From: Saccoglossus kowalevskii | Lineage: Eukaryota > Hemichordata > Enteropneusta > Harrimaniidae | Length of the DNA stretch: 48,891 bases | Assembly (NCBI RefSeq): GCF_000003605.2 | Contig: NW_003128865.1 | Location: 316,355 to 365,245, forward strand | Direction: 5' to 3' | Part shown: positions 9,901 to 19,861 of the stretch, piece by piece | Layout: each line of letters begins with the position of its first letter | Numbering within the stretch: position 1 is the stretch's first letter | The notes under the pieces: model-generated | What the model was told of the DNA's origin: nothing | Seen by the model: only the letters and a program-made list of their open reading frames with translations | Databases searched by the model: none | Program-made: the position numbers and the translations under genes

Positions 9901-12455
9901 AAAATGTTTTCCAAGAAATTCAATATTATTTTCACTATTTGTAATGCACAAAACTGATCTGACTCTAAATAAGAAAAAGGAAGCCACCTAGAGATCCGTC
10001 AAAATTATAGAGAGACTTTGTAGACAATTTAAATGACAAGCAGTAAAAGGGATCTGAACGAGTGAGATAAGTCTTTTAAATTGAATGAGCTCAATTTAGA
10101 ATGTAAGTCGTTTCTCGTGTTCAAGATTAGTTTGTAATACATATGTCTTTTCTCATACATATTCTCTCAAGGTCATCCGTCGTTCATAAAGCAGGGGATA
10201 CGAATCTGAATGAAAAGAAGAAGCTGTCTAGTGATCAGTCTAAATTAAAGCAAAGTTCAGGCGTAAAAGATGACACTCGGGCGTCAGAAAGCACGTCGAA
10301 GAAAGATTCCACTTCCCTGTCACAGATGAAAAATACCAATCAGAAAACTGGGAAGGATGTCACGGTAGAGCAAAACAAATCATTAGCGACGGAGAAGAAC
10401 AACATACTAGTGAATACTCTATCTGCACCTGAAAGTAATGACAGGAAAGACAGTGTAATAGGTCCTCTTCCGGATATGTCCAAGAAGAATAAAACACAAC
10501 CAAAGACATTAACGAAAGGTTGGTCAACGTCTTAATACATTTCCATAAAGTACTTTATAGACGTTCAGAAACTTTAACAAGCACTCAACCTATTGGTTGT
10601 AGGAAATTCATTATTAGGTCAATAAGCGAAGACACAAAAGAAAATGGTTCAAGCTCTTGACTGAAGGAAAATGGACAAAGTGAGGTTTTGATATTTTTTT
10701 ATACTATCGAGGATTCGTACTAAGTCAGTTTCATTTGTTTCTCAATGCAGGATTGTCGACAAGAAGTCTTGTTTCAAACAAGAACTTGACTAGCAGAGGT
10801 GAGTACAGATTCAATAGAATAGAATAGAAGTCATTGTACAGTTCTCGGGCCCTATAAAGAGTCACTTATTTTCAAACGCCGTAGGCTGTCTGCCTGTCGA
10901 CTGTGGACAGTCTACAATCAGAAATACATGAATACATCGACTTCATTCAATCCTAGCAAAAAAAAGTAGTTAGTATTGGTTTTCAAAATGTAATTAGGTA
11001 TCTTACAAATATATATGTGAAAACAGTTAAATAAAGACATAAAAAATAGAACTATTAATCATGTAAGAACTATTATGTTCATCAACCTAGGCATTAAAGC
11101 TAGGCATTAATGTTGATACGACGATTTGGATGAAAGTNNNNNNNNNNNNNNNNNNNNNNNNNNNNNNNNNNNNNNNNNNNNNNNNNNNNNNNNNNNNNNN
11201 NNNNNNNNNNNNNNNNNNNNNNNNNNNNNNNNNNNNNNNNNNNNNNNNNNNNNNNNNNNNNNNNNNNNNNNNNNNNNNNNNNNNNNNNNNNNNNNNNNNN
11301 NNNNNNNNNNNNNNNNNNNNNNNNNNNNNNNNNNNNNNNNNNNNNNNNNNNNNNNNNNNNNNNNNNNNNNNNNNNNNNNNNNNNNNNNNNNNNNNNNNNN
11401 NNNNNNNNNNNNNNNNNNNNNNNNNNNNNNNNNNNNNNNNNNNNNNNNNNNNNNNNNNNNNNNNNNNNNNNNNNNNNNNNNNNNNNNNNNNNNNNNNNNN
11501 NNNNNNNNNNNNNNNNNNNNNNNNNNNNNNNNNNNNNNNNNNNNNNNNNNNNNNNNNNNNNNNNNNNNNNNNNNNNNNNNNNNNNNNNNNNNNNNNNNNN
11601 NNNNNNNNNNNNNNNNNNNNNNNNNNNNNNNNNNNNNNNNNNNNNNNNNNNNNNNNNNNNNNNNNNNNNNNNNNNNNNNNNNNNNNNNNNNNNNNNNNNN
11701 NNNNNNNNNNNNNNNNNNNNNNNNNNNNNNNNNNNNNNNNNNNNNNNNNNNNNNNNNNNNNNNNNNNNNNNNNNNNNNNNNNNNNNNNNNNNNNNNNNNN
11801 NNNNNNNNNNNNNNNNNNNNNNNNNNNNNNNNNNNNNNNNNNNNNNNNNNNNNNNNNNNNNNNNNNNNNNNNNNNNNNNNNNNNNNNNNNCATTGTATAT
11901 TCAATGTCACGCCTCAGTTTTTTACAATGATTTCATTGCGTACCATTGCTCGTGATATTTGGCTGTATTGCATTTTAACAAAAAATACAACATACTAACT
12001 AAGGGGTGGATACCTGGATTTTGTGTCAAAGATCAATTTCTATCGTGACACCAATATACTTGTTCGACTATGTACATGTATATTGCAGGATTAATATTAC
12101 ACCTTTTATGTTACAACATATCTGTGGAGATTATATGCTATACCTTCCAACAAATAGTATAGGCATTCCAATAGAAACAAACTGTGATGACTTATGTATC
12201 TGATTTACATGTCACAAAGGTCATTCTACTTGGCTGTATTTAATGTGGTTATTTTTTTCTTTGTGTCTATTAGACCATTTTTTGTACTTGCTGAATATTT
12301 GTCAGTCGTTTGTTTTTGTGGTTGTGTTATTTTTACTACATAATTTTAATTGATTATATTTTTCAGTTAGAAGACCCAGAGATGACAAGGATAATTTTAG
12401 TATTTCTAGCAGAGTAACCCCAAAATTCAAACCTGAAGGGCTGAAATGGTTTTAA
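403..12455 (+). CDS. Gene A: cadherin-like single-pass membrane protein (5' end outside window)
   Basis: Model: join 403-696, 3239-3562, 4166-4362, 4465-5140, 5354-5513, 6738-6938, 7161-7568, 8925-9071, 9187-9333, 9445-9603, 9712-9870, 10172-10518, 10751-10798, 12367-12455. After a 2-nt partial codon this gives 1118 codons with the TAA stop, in frame at every junction. Seen: cadherin-like repeats (DFE, DENEAP, YDNAP motifs), a membrane-adjacent domain, one hydrophobic helix (about 7414-7491) followed by RK, then a long Lys/Asp/Ser-rich tail made of repeated exons. Known: such repeats mediate cell adhesion or extracellular recognition at the plasma membrane. Inferred: an adhesion receptor. The ectodomain aligns exon by exon with gene B. 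The signal peptide and first repeats must lie upstream of the window. The gap at 11138-11890 could hide a further phase-1 exon. Exon borders are firm for the ectodomain, less so for the last two exons. Confidence 0.82.
904..975. repeat. (AAAT)n microsatellite
   Basis: Uninterrupted aaat/aata tetranucleotide run within the first gene A intron of the window. Confidence 0.95.
2767..2899. mobile_element. MITE copy 1 (TTAA-type, imperfect TIRs)
   Basis: The left end AGGGCGGCAGTCGTCGTGC pairs imperfectly with the reverse complement of the right end GCGCGACGACCACCGCGCT. The right flank is TTAA; the left flank is CTAA, probably a mutated TTAA target duplication. It is nearly the same as the copy at 38527-38650. 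No coding capacity, so it is non-autonomous. The superfamily is not determined. Confidence 0.7.
3239..3562 (+). CDS. Gene A exon: cadherin-like repeat with DENEAP linker
   Basis: Acceptor aaacacag and donor GTAAGC; 324 nt, phase 1-1. It encodes ILDFETVDEYTLSVTCHD, the cadherin signature DENEAP, and the start of the next repeat (VPEDA, DGYDVDGNSLSF). It is paralogous to gene B 24612-24923. Confidence 0.93.
3563..4165 (+). other. Gene A intron
   Basis: Intron ending in a long T tract and the acceptor aaacag. Nothing else is recognised in it. Confidence 0.6.
4166..4362 (+). CDS. Gene A exon: cadherin-like repeat, phase 1-0
   Basis: 197 nt, identical in length to gene B 26396-26592. It encodes the FDFEDVQQYSLVLEATDG strand pair, a linker VAEPPVF and the start of the next repeat (DEEQ). 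The acceptor follows a 17-T tract; the donor is CAG|GTGAGA. The final phase of 0 is unusual in this gene and is shared with gene B. Confidence 0.92.
4465..5140 (+). CDS. Gene A exon: two cadherin-like repeats
   Basis: 676 nt, phase 0-1, and the largest ectodomain exon. It encodes DWAVTDVDDVLTDL, a MDYEASF strand, a linker NIYDNAP (degenerate against cadherin DxNDNxP), and a second repeat ending in the VATDLGSNRDTAFVQVTV strand. It is paralogous to gene B 26790-27474, where the linker is the canonical DVNDNTP. Confidence 0.94.
5354..5513 (+). CDS. Gene A exon: end of last cadherin-like region, phase 1-2
   Basis: 160 nt, the same length as gene B 27643-27802. It encodes FRMTTDGQVFVAGKL and YYVEDDSVPP. 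Acceptor atatttcag, donor GG|GTGAGT. Confidence 0.9.
5514..6737 (+). other. Gene A intron
   Basis: Intron of about 1.2 kb. Small ORFs on both strands near 6445-6731 have no recognised homology, and nothing else is seen. Confidence 0.6.
6738..6938 (+). CDS. Gene A exon: membrane-adjacent domain, first half
   Basis: 201 nt, phase 2-2, the same length as gene B 29226-29426. It encodes MIRIDTYIPQMVLVDIHLG and KPWKYRISSIRSD. The pattern of strand, helix and strand next to the membrane recalls the ferredoxin-like or SEA-like membrane-adjacent domains of long cadherins such as CDH23 and PCDH15. That is an inference from pattern, not a detected match. Confidence 0.9.
7161..7568 (+). CDS. Gene A exon: membrane-adjacent domain, second half, and transmembrane helix
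   Basis: 408 nt, phase 2-2. It encodes AIVEVYALKNDF, KEFVYFVDLAEAM, a DGTP..LLTGTDFDDFP stretch, then WWLNTAEGNAT and a strongly hydrophobic helix (about 7414-7491) with a CCCCW cluster, followed by the stop-transfer residues RK. Donor AA|GTAAGT. If this intron were retained, a TAA follows at once at 7570, giving a protein with a very short tail. Confidence 0.93.
7569..8924 (+). other. Gene A intron with tandem repeat
   Basis: Intron between the transmembrane exon and the repeated tail exons. It contains the repeat at 8320-8745; the rest is AT-rich without recognised features. Confidence 0.6.
8320..8745. repeat. Tandem repeat of about 135 bp, three units
   Basis: Three units each carry ATATCAGATCAATTTAATCT, then AACCCCTGT, TCTCGGTGATACAACTGA and GTGTGTCCACCATTTAGAA. 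The first unit is longer (about 162 bp), with an extra block near 8371-8400. The second and third are nearly identical and spaced 135 bp apart. Confidence 0.88.
8925..9071 (+). CDS. Gene A tail repeat exon 1
   Basis: 147 nt, phase 2-2, acceptor ttctag, donor GA|GTGAGT. It encodes an acidic and basic repeat with KLIEKDG, TDQSEL and DEKDADSNGIRKDL. It is the most diverged live member of a tandem exon family (9187, 9445, 9712, 10172). Low complexity and cytoplasmic by position; function unknown. Confidence 0.72.
9187..9333 (+). CDS. Gene A tail repeat exon 2
   Basis: 147 nt, phase 2-2, acceptor catcaag, donor GA|GTGAGT. It encodes KAGDTKLIEKDKL, SSDQSKLK and DEKNVDKNGIKKDSN. The 3' two thirds are almost identical in DNA to exon 9445-9603, which indicates recent duplication or gene conversion. 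Confidence 0.78.
9445..9603 (+). CDS. Gene A tail repeat exon 3
   Basis: 159 nt, phase 2-2, acceptor cttcaag, donor GA|GTAAGT. It encodes KKAGVTKQTKKLKDKD, SSDQSKLK and DVKNVDKNGIKKDSN. It is four codons longer than the exon before it. Confidence 0.78.
9712..9870 (+). CDS. Gene A tail repeat exon 4
   Basis: 159 nt, phase 2-2, acceptor cttcaag, donor AA|GTGAGT. It encodes NKAGDTKQNKKLIDKN, SSDQPKLK and DGKDTDKNTTRKDPN. Confidence 0.75.
9968..10061 (+). pseudogene. Dead copy of the gene A tail repeat exon
   Basis: It aligns with the flanking repeat exons (GATCCGTCAAAATTA, GACAATTTAAATGACAAG, GATCTGAACGAGTGAG) at the expected spacing, but carries a TAG in the repeat frame, deletions, and no clear acceptor. 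It is therefore a decayed unit spliced out as intron. Confidence 0.75.
10172..10518 (+). CDS. Gene A tail exon 6, extended repeat unit
   Basis: 347 nt, phase 2-1, acceptor ctctcaag, donor AAAG|GTTGGT. It starts with the repeat (KAGDTNLNEKKKL, SSDQSKLK) and continues into Ser/Thr/Lys-rich sequence (SESTSKKDSTSLSQMKN). If the donor is not used the ORF stops at 10533-10535, which would be an alternative C terminus. Confidence 0.75.
10751..10798 (+). CDS. Gene A tail micro-exon, 48 nt
   Basis: Acceptor aatgcag, donor G|GTGAGT, phase 1-1. It encodes LSTRSLVSNKNLTSR. Length, phase and position match gene B exon 31913-31960, suggesting a common origin even though the residues have diverged. Confidence 0.65.
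10799..12366 (+). other. Gene A intron with assembly gap
   Basis: Contains the N run 11138-11890. The sequenced flanks show no exon-like ORF. Short ORFs that cross the gap are artefacts. Confidence 0.6.
11138..11890. other. Assembly gap (N run)
   Basis: Unknown bases. Because the flanking gene A exons are both phase 1, a missing symmetric tail exon could sit here without any sign in the model. Confidence 0.99.
12367..12455 (+). CDS. Gene A terminal exon with stop
   Basis: Acceptor atttttcag after a T-rich tract. The phase-1 join gives RRPRDDKDNFSISRVTPKF and ends KWF with TAA at 12453-12455. The phase matches the 48-nt exon upstream. No clear AATAAA was found close downstream, so the transcript end is not placed. 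Confidence 0.68.
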
Positions 12456-12949
12456 ACATCATACGCTTCTAGTGATATAAGTGAATATTCACAACTGGTG
12501 AATTATATACAATGCCTTTAGTCTATAACATGTTTTTGAAAAAAACAATATCCAAGTATCAACCTCATATCATTATTCCTCACTGTCTGAGTCTGGCCTA
12601 CCTGCAGGATCCCTTTGTTTCAACGTTCACGTTATTGTTTGTTAATTAAGTTGTGTTGATGTTTTTGTCCGACTGCGATTGAAAAATCATTACTTCTACT
12701 ATCTGATTAGCAGCATGGCCAACATGACAGAGATATTTATTCAAGAACATGAATCGATGTATGTTCCAAGTATGAACTGTATTGAAAAATGTAGTTTAAG
12801 AAATTAGGGATTTGGTAGCATACTTCTATCTATAATACTTAGTATCAAGTATATGCATAGTATTGGGCTGCGTTGCAAACTAATATAGTATCAAATTATA
12901 AAGTTAGTAGGTAATGTGTATCTTCAATCGTGCTCTGTAAATTATATAT

Positions 12950-13036
12950 GCGAATGGGTCGCTAATCAGTATACTGTTAGAATTATATATGCGCTTAATT
13001 GCGAATGGGTCGCTAATCAGTATACTGTTAGAATTA
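12950..13036. repeat. Direct duplication of about 36 bp
   Basis: The block GCGAATGGGTCGCTAATCAG plus TATACTGTTAGAATTA occurs at 12950-12985 and again at 13001-13036. Confidence 0.92.
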
Positions 13037-13671
13037 CATGCTTGTCTTCGATAGATTTCTTGAAATGATTGATGTACATAGTTACATGTATGCATAATTA
13101 GCGAGGTCACATAGCCAGTCAATATGAACATTATTCTGTTGTGTTAAATTCTCATCCGCAATAGTTCTCTGGAAACGGACTCATGACCACAATTTCCAAG
13201 AAATTGTAATCAGTATTGTTGTTGACTATTTTCAGCAAATTTCAACCTAGAGAAAATCTCTACGACACATATATATTTACCCCCCCCAAAACAAATTGCC
13301 ATGGTGCATTGTCAATAACAATAAGATGGTTAAAGGTAATTCAAACATAGTTGAACTCTGGTGACCTTGCCCTTTGTTATATAATATTTCCCGTTATCAT
13401 AGTTTGTTTCAATATGAATATGCATTGTCATTTTGAATTTTTAATACAAACAAGTTTTGGGGTTGAAACAACAGTTGGAAAGTCTGCCGAATATCTTTGA
13501 TAGAGGTAAACATCTTACAAAAACATTAGTGCCTAATTTGTTTAATAATTTTAAGGGACATAATGTTCAGCTTTATTCAAAGTAATTCAGATATTTTAGT
13601 ATAAAAACAAATTAGACGTGAACAGATTCATAAAACATGCAAGATAACTGAACATCTTAGCTGGCTTTTGT

Positions 13672-13748
13672 CCAAGTGTTTTGTACAGGTGTCTGTCCAA
13701 AATTAATGATTTACAGAGACAAATATTATATTCATTGTGTGACTACTG
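13672..13748. repeat. Dispersed repeat, copy 1
   Basis: Shares TACAGGTGTCTGTC, AAAATTAATGATTTAC and TATATTCATTGTGTGACTAC with 15560-15650. Confidence 0.85.
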
Positions 13749-15541
13749 TATTATTTGAAAAGTAAAAAAAACGCCCTCTATGAAATAGCTATCATGTTTG
13801 CAAGACCTGTTTTGTATGCAGAGAGAAGTCAACAGTACTGCTGCCTCCTGAGAATCTACATCTTCAAACACTGCTATCTGTTTTTGAAGTTCTAATAGCT
13901 GACACAAATTCCTATGAATTTTCATTTGTCGAATGAATTGTTTGTCAAATACAGAATACATATTTTTGAGTACAATTTTCTTTTCAAAATGTGGATGCAA
14001 CATTTTGCTTTTTATGTATATTTTATGTATTGTTTTTTTATTTGATAATTTTGGACTAAATAGATTTTATGTTAGCTTCAGATCTTGATCAAAGTTTTCC
14101 ACCCAGTTCATAGGAGTGCTTATATTGATTTTCTGACATCTTGTTTTCTGTAAAGATTTATTGGTAGGTTTGAAAATGTCTTTCAGACTGTCTAGTATTC
14201 CGATAGGATTTGGGATATACATTACCAAAGATATTATTACAAGATAAATGATTTGCTTCATTGAACACATAAAACAATGCATATTTCTACTGAGATCAGC
14301 GACCTTTGAATGTGTATCACCAGTGATCAGTCAAGTAGAAATAGTCAAAATATTTTATCAAATTTTCTCTGTCGTTCAGACTCAGGGAAGACTTTCTACT
14401 GATGAATAAGGTGACAAAGTTTGATAAAGTTTGGAATAGAATTAGTAAAGTTATTGTGCACACAATATCAATTATTAACGACGACGACGACAACGCCGGA
14501 CAGAAATATTTCCATTAATATGCCTTTCCCTTCCATCTTTGATGGTACGGGCAAGGTAAAAATGCAGAACGGTTAATTGCATGAGGCCATAAAGTTGGTC
14601 ATGTCAAGGTATAGACAATTCAGTTGTCTAAAATGTTGTCAATTTCACAAAACACAGAGTTTATATAACTTGCACTTGCTGTAAATTTACGGAATTTGCA
14701 TATTGCGATAAATTGTCCTCGTGTATTTTATACCCACGGGGAAAGTGAATGGCTTCTGTCGAACGAAATATATCCGTAGGCTAGATTAGTGCTAGTAACA
14801 TTATAACAATATATTTCATATTGTCTGTATACATGTATTTAATTAGTGTATGCCTGATACAGACTGTATGTATAAATTACAACTTATATGTATTCTACAT
14901 ATGACATTTATTCGAACCAAGAGCGCCTGAATTATGTAAATAATTATGTAAATAATAACATGCATGGTATAATTAAAATACTTAAGATAAAGACCTAATC
15001 AGAGTACTTGTCATTCCTAAAATCAAAATAGACTTACCACTCCCATCTCCAAGTATATATTAACATATTCAACAGTAACACACGCTCTGGTTTCCATTCA
15101 ACTTGGTGGGTACATATAGTTTTTGTCAGTATATTTTCTTGTTCTGTGTGAACATAGCTGGCATGGTGAATATTCGATTACTATTATATGTCCGCCGGAT
15201 CTGTTTATCATTGTAACTGAGCCTCTACTTCTGTGTGTAGTTCATATGTCAATGCTTTGAAGAGGACATACAAATTCACATCATGATAAATCAATCAGTG
15301 AGCATATCACTATGCATAAGGCCAATCCATAAGACCATCTATTGCACCTAGTTTGTTCCGAACCCAAATCATTGCAGCGCCATTATTACTGCTCTCGTGC
15401 CGCGCGGTATACACACTTTTCTTTGCAAATATACTCAATCTTTTTCGACAAGCATATGGACAGTATCAACTGTAGATTCTAATGATTTGTTTGAACGGAA
15501 GCAATGTGAGATGTTTTTTTATTTATTTCCGTCTTACACAA

Positions 15542-15650
15542 TTAAAGGGCGGCAGTAGTCCAAGTATTTGTACAGGTGTCTGTCAAAAATTAATGATTTA
15601 CTGAGACAAATATGAACTGCCTTATTATATTCATTGTGTGACTACTGAAT
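15542..15650. repeat. Truncated MITE end joined to dispersed repeat copy 2
   Basis: TTAAAGGGCGGCAGTAGTCC matches the left end of the TTAA-type MITE and then passes straight into the repeat also found at 13672-13748. Either the MITE is truncated, or the two belong to one composite element. Confidence 0.6.
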
Positions 15651-16019
15651 GGCATGCGCGATATATATATATATATATCAAACACATTATGGAGGAAAAC
15701 ATTTTAAATAGTAAATCATAAAAATGTCAGAAAATTAGAAAAAAAAATATGAAATTTATTTAAATAGCAGTTTTCAAAACAATGTCGTAAATAGTGTTAG
15801 CCAAAATTGATCATATTATACACAAATGAAAAAATGCAGATATTATACCAACAAAAATAAATACAAGCGAACAAACATTCACATAACAACACAATACATG
15901 ATTCAATGGAGCTAGCTTATGATTGTCCTCAGTGACAATACTGCTCGTTATCAGAGACAACTGGTTGAGGCAACGTAAATATTTACGGGCAAACATACAT
16001 TCACATAACAACACGGGAT

Positions 16020-16085
16020 ACAAAATCACACACACACACATCGTAGCGCCTCACCACTGGAGACGGACACAATAACCACTAAACC
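16020..16085 (-). other. tRNA-like fragment, possibly a SINE head
   Basis: The reverse complement contains TGGTTTAGTGGTTATTGTG, which resembles a Pol III A box, and a weak B-box-like TTTTGTATCCCG about 60 bases on, separated by a GT-microsatellite. It does not fold as a complete tRNA by eye. Decayed SINE or tRNA pseudogene, low confidence. Confidence 0.28.
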
Positions 16086-16564
16086 ACACTTACTTATTTA
16101 GTGGCCTAAAAAGCCAGCTAGAAAATGCGTATACGCCCACAGTACGTACCTATATTGAAATGAATAAGCTGGGTCTCAGACAGCATAAACAATGTGTAGT
16201 ATTTTAAGTATATACATAGAAAGAATGCATGAACATTTATGAATAAGTTGGATCAAAACACCTACATAAAATATATTTATATAATTGTAATATTATAAAT
16301 TGTGTGGTCGAGGTTATTACCGAGTTGGGGGAACTAAGCAATCGTAGCTTCATTGGTTGGTAGGCTAGAGGTATGTACGGCGGTGAGAGCGTACACAATA
16401 TGCAACGTTTAATTGGTTTAATCTTACTATACAGAACTTCCGACCCATAACTGAACTAATTACAAACTGTAAAAGAGTCCACAATGATGACTTAAGCATT
16501 GTGGTGAGATTGAACTGTTCGCTGGTGGACCATTTAACTGCGCCATCCCTCGTCACCAATCGAG

Positions 16565-16745
16565 CTACATGCCTAGTGGTAGCATGCCTAGCCACGTAAT
16601 GCATGTATGATACATGCCTAGTGGTAGCATGCATATTCACGCATGCATGTATGATACATGTCTAATGGAAGCGTGCCTAGTCACGTAATGCATGTATGAC
16701 ACATGCCTAGTAGAAGCATGCATAGTCACGTAATGTATGTGACGT
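16565..16745. repeat. 45-bp minisatellite, short locus
   Basis: About four units of the ATGCATGTATGATACATG / CCTAGTGGTAGCATGC / TAGTCACGTA type, the same family as the larger array at 25085-25862. Confidence 0.85.
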
Positions 16746-17341
16746 AACTGGATCTGGAATGACTGTGCTTTATTTGCATAATACGCATGCAACATTTGAC
16801 AGAGGGTGCTTTGTTATTTTTCCGTTCACACTTTTAATTTTGACTTGACCGTATGGAGTTTAGTAGACCCAGGATTCCGTAGTGTTTCCGGTCTGTTATA
16901 TCCGAGAGCTCACACCTTCTCGTGCTGATTACATTAATTAACATGTCTTTAACTTTATCATATTGACATGAGTTTCCAGGTTCTTTTGAAAAAAAGACAA
17001 AATGGGGTGTTGTACAAGTTCAATTCACGAATTGGACATTTTTTAGTTATTCTGTTGGCAGACAAACATACAGACTACGTCGGTCTTAAAAGAAACAAAT
17101 GTAAACGCGTTAAGGCGGCCTAACGTCGGCGTTATATTAGCCCTTTAGAATTTTTTTTAGCGAAGTCGGGTCGCCGTAGCTCTGTAACTATGAAAGCATA
17201 AACGCCCGAAGTGCATGGTGGCATTTGTTGATCCACTAAGGATCCTTGATTTCCGTCTGGAATGGTTTGGCTATAACAAAATATAGAAGATATATTTATG
17301 ATGACACATGATGATATAGGGCGGTGTTGTGTACCGGAATA

Positions 17342-17526
17342 TTGCATACGAACACCTAATTACGCGAAGAACCTGGAACACTTTCCTGGGGGTATTTAAA
17401 ACTAAAAATAGGCATTCCAGCTCAGCAGCCAATCAGCGACGGCCTAACGCTTAGATGACAATTTCGGTTTCAAATACCCCGGCTTAGTGTTCTAGGTTCT
17501 TCGCGTAATTAGGTGTTCGTATGCAA
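17342..17526. mobile_element. Foldback or MITE-like inverted-repeat element
   Basis: The left arm begins TTGCATACGAACACCTAATT, ACGCGAAGAACCTGGAACAC and continues to GGGGTATTTAAAAC. The right arm is its near-exact reverse complement, ending AATTAGGTGTTCGTATGCAA. Arms are about 60 bp each around a 60-70 bp centre. It has no coding capacity. Confidence 0.82.
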
Positions 17527-19803
17527 GGGATTTTTCCACACAAAAACGACGAATTAGGCCGAGTTTTGTTATCGGTTGGCTTAATATAACACCAATGAAC
17601 CGTATTTTTGTGAAAGATTGGTATTTTTGTCCTGATTTGTAGGAATCTGAAAAACGCGTTTCACAACTTGTCTCTTGTTTAGTTTTATGCGCCATTCAAG
17701 ATGGCGGCCCCCATATAGTAAATATCGTATTTATTTTATTATCACGTGTGCGCCAGTTGACTGTGAATCGAGTGTATGCAGCTGAGGTTTATTTTGACAT
17801 ATCTTATCTGTCCAACATTGTGGGCCAAAATATACTAGGCAATGATAACATTGATGAGTAGTGTCAATGTGAGTGTTGTAAATGCATTTTATAGAAACCA
17901 ACACATTAGGGACAGGTTGCAAAATAATTTACACTTGACTATAGTAACTCCGTGTAATCTATCGATGAGTGATGAACATTTTGTATATATACTCTGAGAG
18001 ACCAAGTCAATGTCACGCGTAATGTCCATCAAAGGCATAGTTTTACACAGGCATGCTAGAACATAGCTCTCTTTCAATAGCAAATATGACCAAAATATAA
18101 TAATTAAGAATGACGAGTAATTAATAATATTATTGCAACACAAGCTGAGTTTACATTGTCGATTGTATTCGTATGTTTCGGACAACATATCGGAGAATGT
18201 ATCGCTTAGTGTTCAATTTGCTCCTCTACCTTCTGAGCTGGCTGCACTTTTCGCACTTTACAAACGTTTTCAGATAGGTAGGGGTTCTCGATTTTCTATT
18301 ATAGCTAAAAACTGGTTGTAGCCGAGGGAATGCTTGTTAGGTCATCGCTATGCATGCCTTGCTTGTGCAAAATGAAATCAACGTCATTAAACAATGCACA
18401 TATTTCAAAATTTATATGTTTTATCCAGTACGAGCAGAGTGTTCAACGTCAAACAATCATGTCCAATAAACACATCAACAAACGGTTGGTATTCGTTCAT
18501 ATTGCACATACGATTATTAACTAATCACGGTTGCATATCTACTCATATGCCACATATCTTCCAAGATGCGTTTAATGGTGTCTCTTACATAATTGATCTG
18601 TTTTGTCAACTGCAAATACCTGGTGTGTCTTCAATGGTAAGCCCATGTGTTGTACAATTAGTTTCGCATGGATGCGCACGTATGTACAATCACCATTATT
18701 CCATCAAGTCACTTGAAAGTGAACACGAATGAATGCTCACCGTCGAACCATTGTTTATTGTGTTCCTTTCATGGCGTAGGAAACATCGCTCATAACAACC
18801 GCGCTGGCTAATCTAAACACGTGGGTATGACAATTTCACATATATGTTGCTCTTGGTACGATTTCGTTTTCATCGTAAAAACTACGAATTTCTATCATGT
18901 CTAGAGAGCATGAGTCAAGTTCAAGTCAAAATAAAGAGAATGATAATTTTAGTCACAATAAAATAACAAATGTATTTGTTTGTACCTAACTGACTTGTAA
19001 GTGAATAACTTTGTTCAGAGATTTAATATTCAATTTAATGTTGTAATAAATGGTGGTATAAACGGTCGTTCAGTTGTGCCAGAAATAGTACATGGATGTA
19101 ATTGACCGTTGCACTTGTTGTATTGTGTTCACCGAGGGTATTGTTGTCTTTGTAAATGAGAATAACGCGATTTGCAGTTGTTTTGGTTCTCTTTTACTAA
19201 CATGGTCTCAAACAATTAGAATCATTAATTGAGCCACTACAGGGCAGGTATCCATGACAACATATTATAAAATAAATCTGACCTGAACTCATTCTTGAGA
19301 TTTCCATGTGAACAGAAATATATATTAACACGTATCTGGCAGTGTGGTCGATAGAACACCAGGATTTATTTTATTAATTAGGATATGTGAATAATTTGGT
19401 TTATTTTGAGCACATGCCGTGGTTTGATAGGCTGAATACTTGAATTAGTATTGTTCATTGTGCAATGAGGTTTAATCAAACAAACACAAAATAAATAAAT
19501 GCAAACATCCATTATCATAACATAAAGTACAACTCCTGTGCGAGTCTGGCGACGTTCACGTTGCTATAGTACTCGTATTTAGTTGCGCGCAAAGTATTTT
19601 GGGTAAGCCATCAAATCAATAATTTTAATATTCAAGTACTTTTGACCCATTGTAAAGTTGGGATGCTAAGGGGCCTCATGCGACAAACAACTTTGTCATG
19701 ATATTTTTCATTTATTGTTAAGCCCGAAGCAAGACTTGGTTGCCGCTTGGACGGCGGGATAAATATTTGTAAACGGTAAACGCGCTGCGGCTATGCTACA
19801 AAT

Positions 19804-19861
19804 ATGTACACAATATTACATGTGTTAGCTGTCATGGTTTTGGTGCATATGACAAGGGCAG
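19804..19861 (+). CDS. Gene B exon 1: signal peptide
   Basis: The ATG at 19804 opens MYTILHVLAVMVLVHMTRA, then one base before the donor GTAATT (phase 1). An in-frame TAA at 19777 makes this the first Met, and A at -3 is a good start context. Length (58 nt) and phase are the same as gene C exon 1. An AT-rich GATAAATA at 19758-19765 could be a weak TATA element. Confidence 0.75.

Larger units (their letters stand above)
12456..19803. other. Intergenic region between genes A and B
   Basis: About 7.3 kb without a supported gene. It begins with the gene A 3' UTR of unknown length. It holds a direct duplication (12950-13036), a dispersed repeat pair (13672-13748 and 15560-15650), a truncated MITE end (15542-15560), a tRNA-like fragment (16020-16085), the 45-bp minisatellite (16565-16745) and an inverted-repeat element (17342-17526). 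Minus-strand ORFs at 13743-14003 and 14067-14282 look protein-like in places but are unconnected and unrecognised. Confidence 0.6.

Noticed and set aside
11087-11998. Several long ORFs on both strands crossing the N run
   Set aside because: They consist of unknown bases; no coding evidence on either side.
13743-14282. Two adjacent minus-strand ORFs, one beginning with a signal-like hydrophobic stretch
   Set aside because: Stop codons separate them, no donor or acceptor joins them in phase, and neither is recognised.
16020-16085. Intact tRNA gene
   Set aside because: Only an A-box-like stretch and a weak B box with a microsatellite between them; kept only as a low-confidence tRNA-like fragment.
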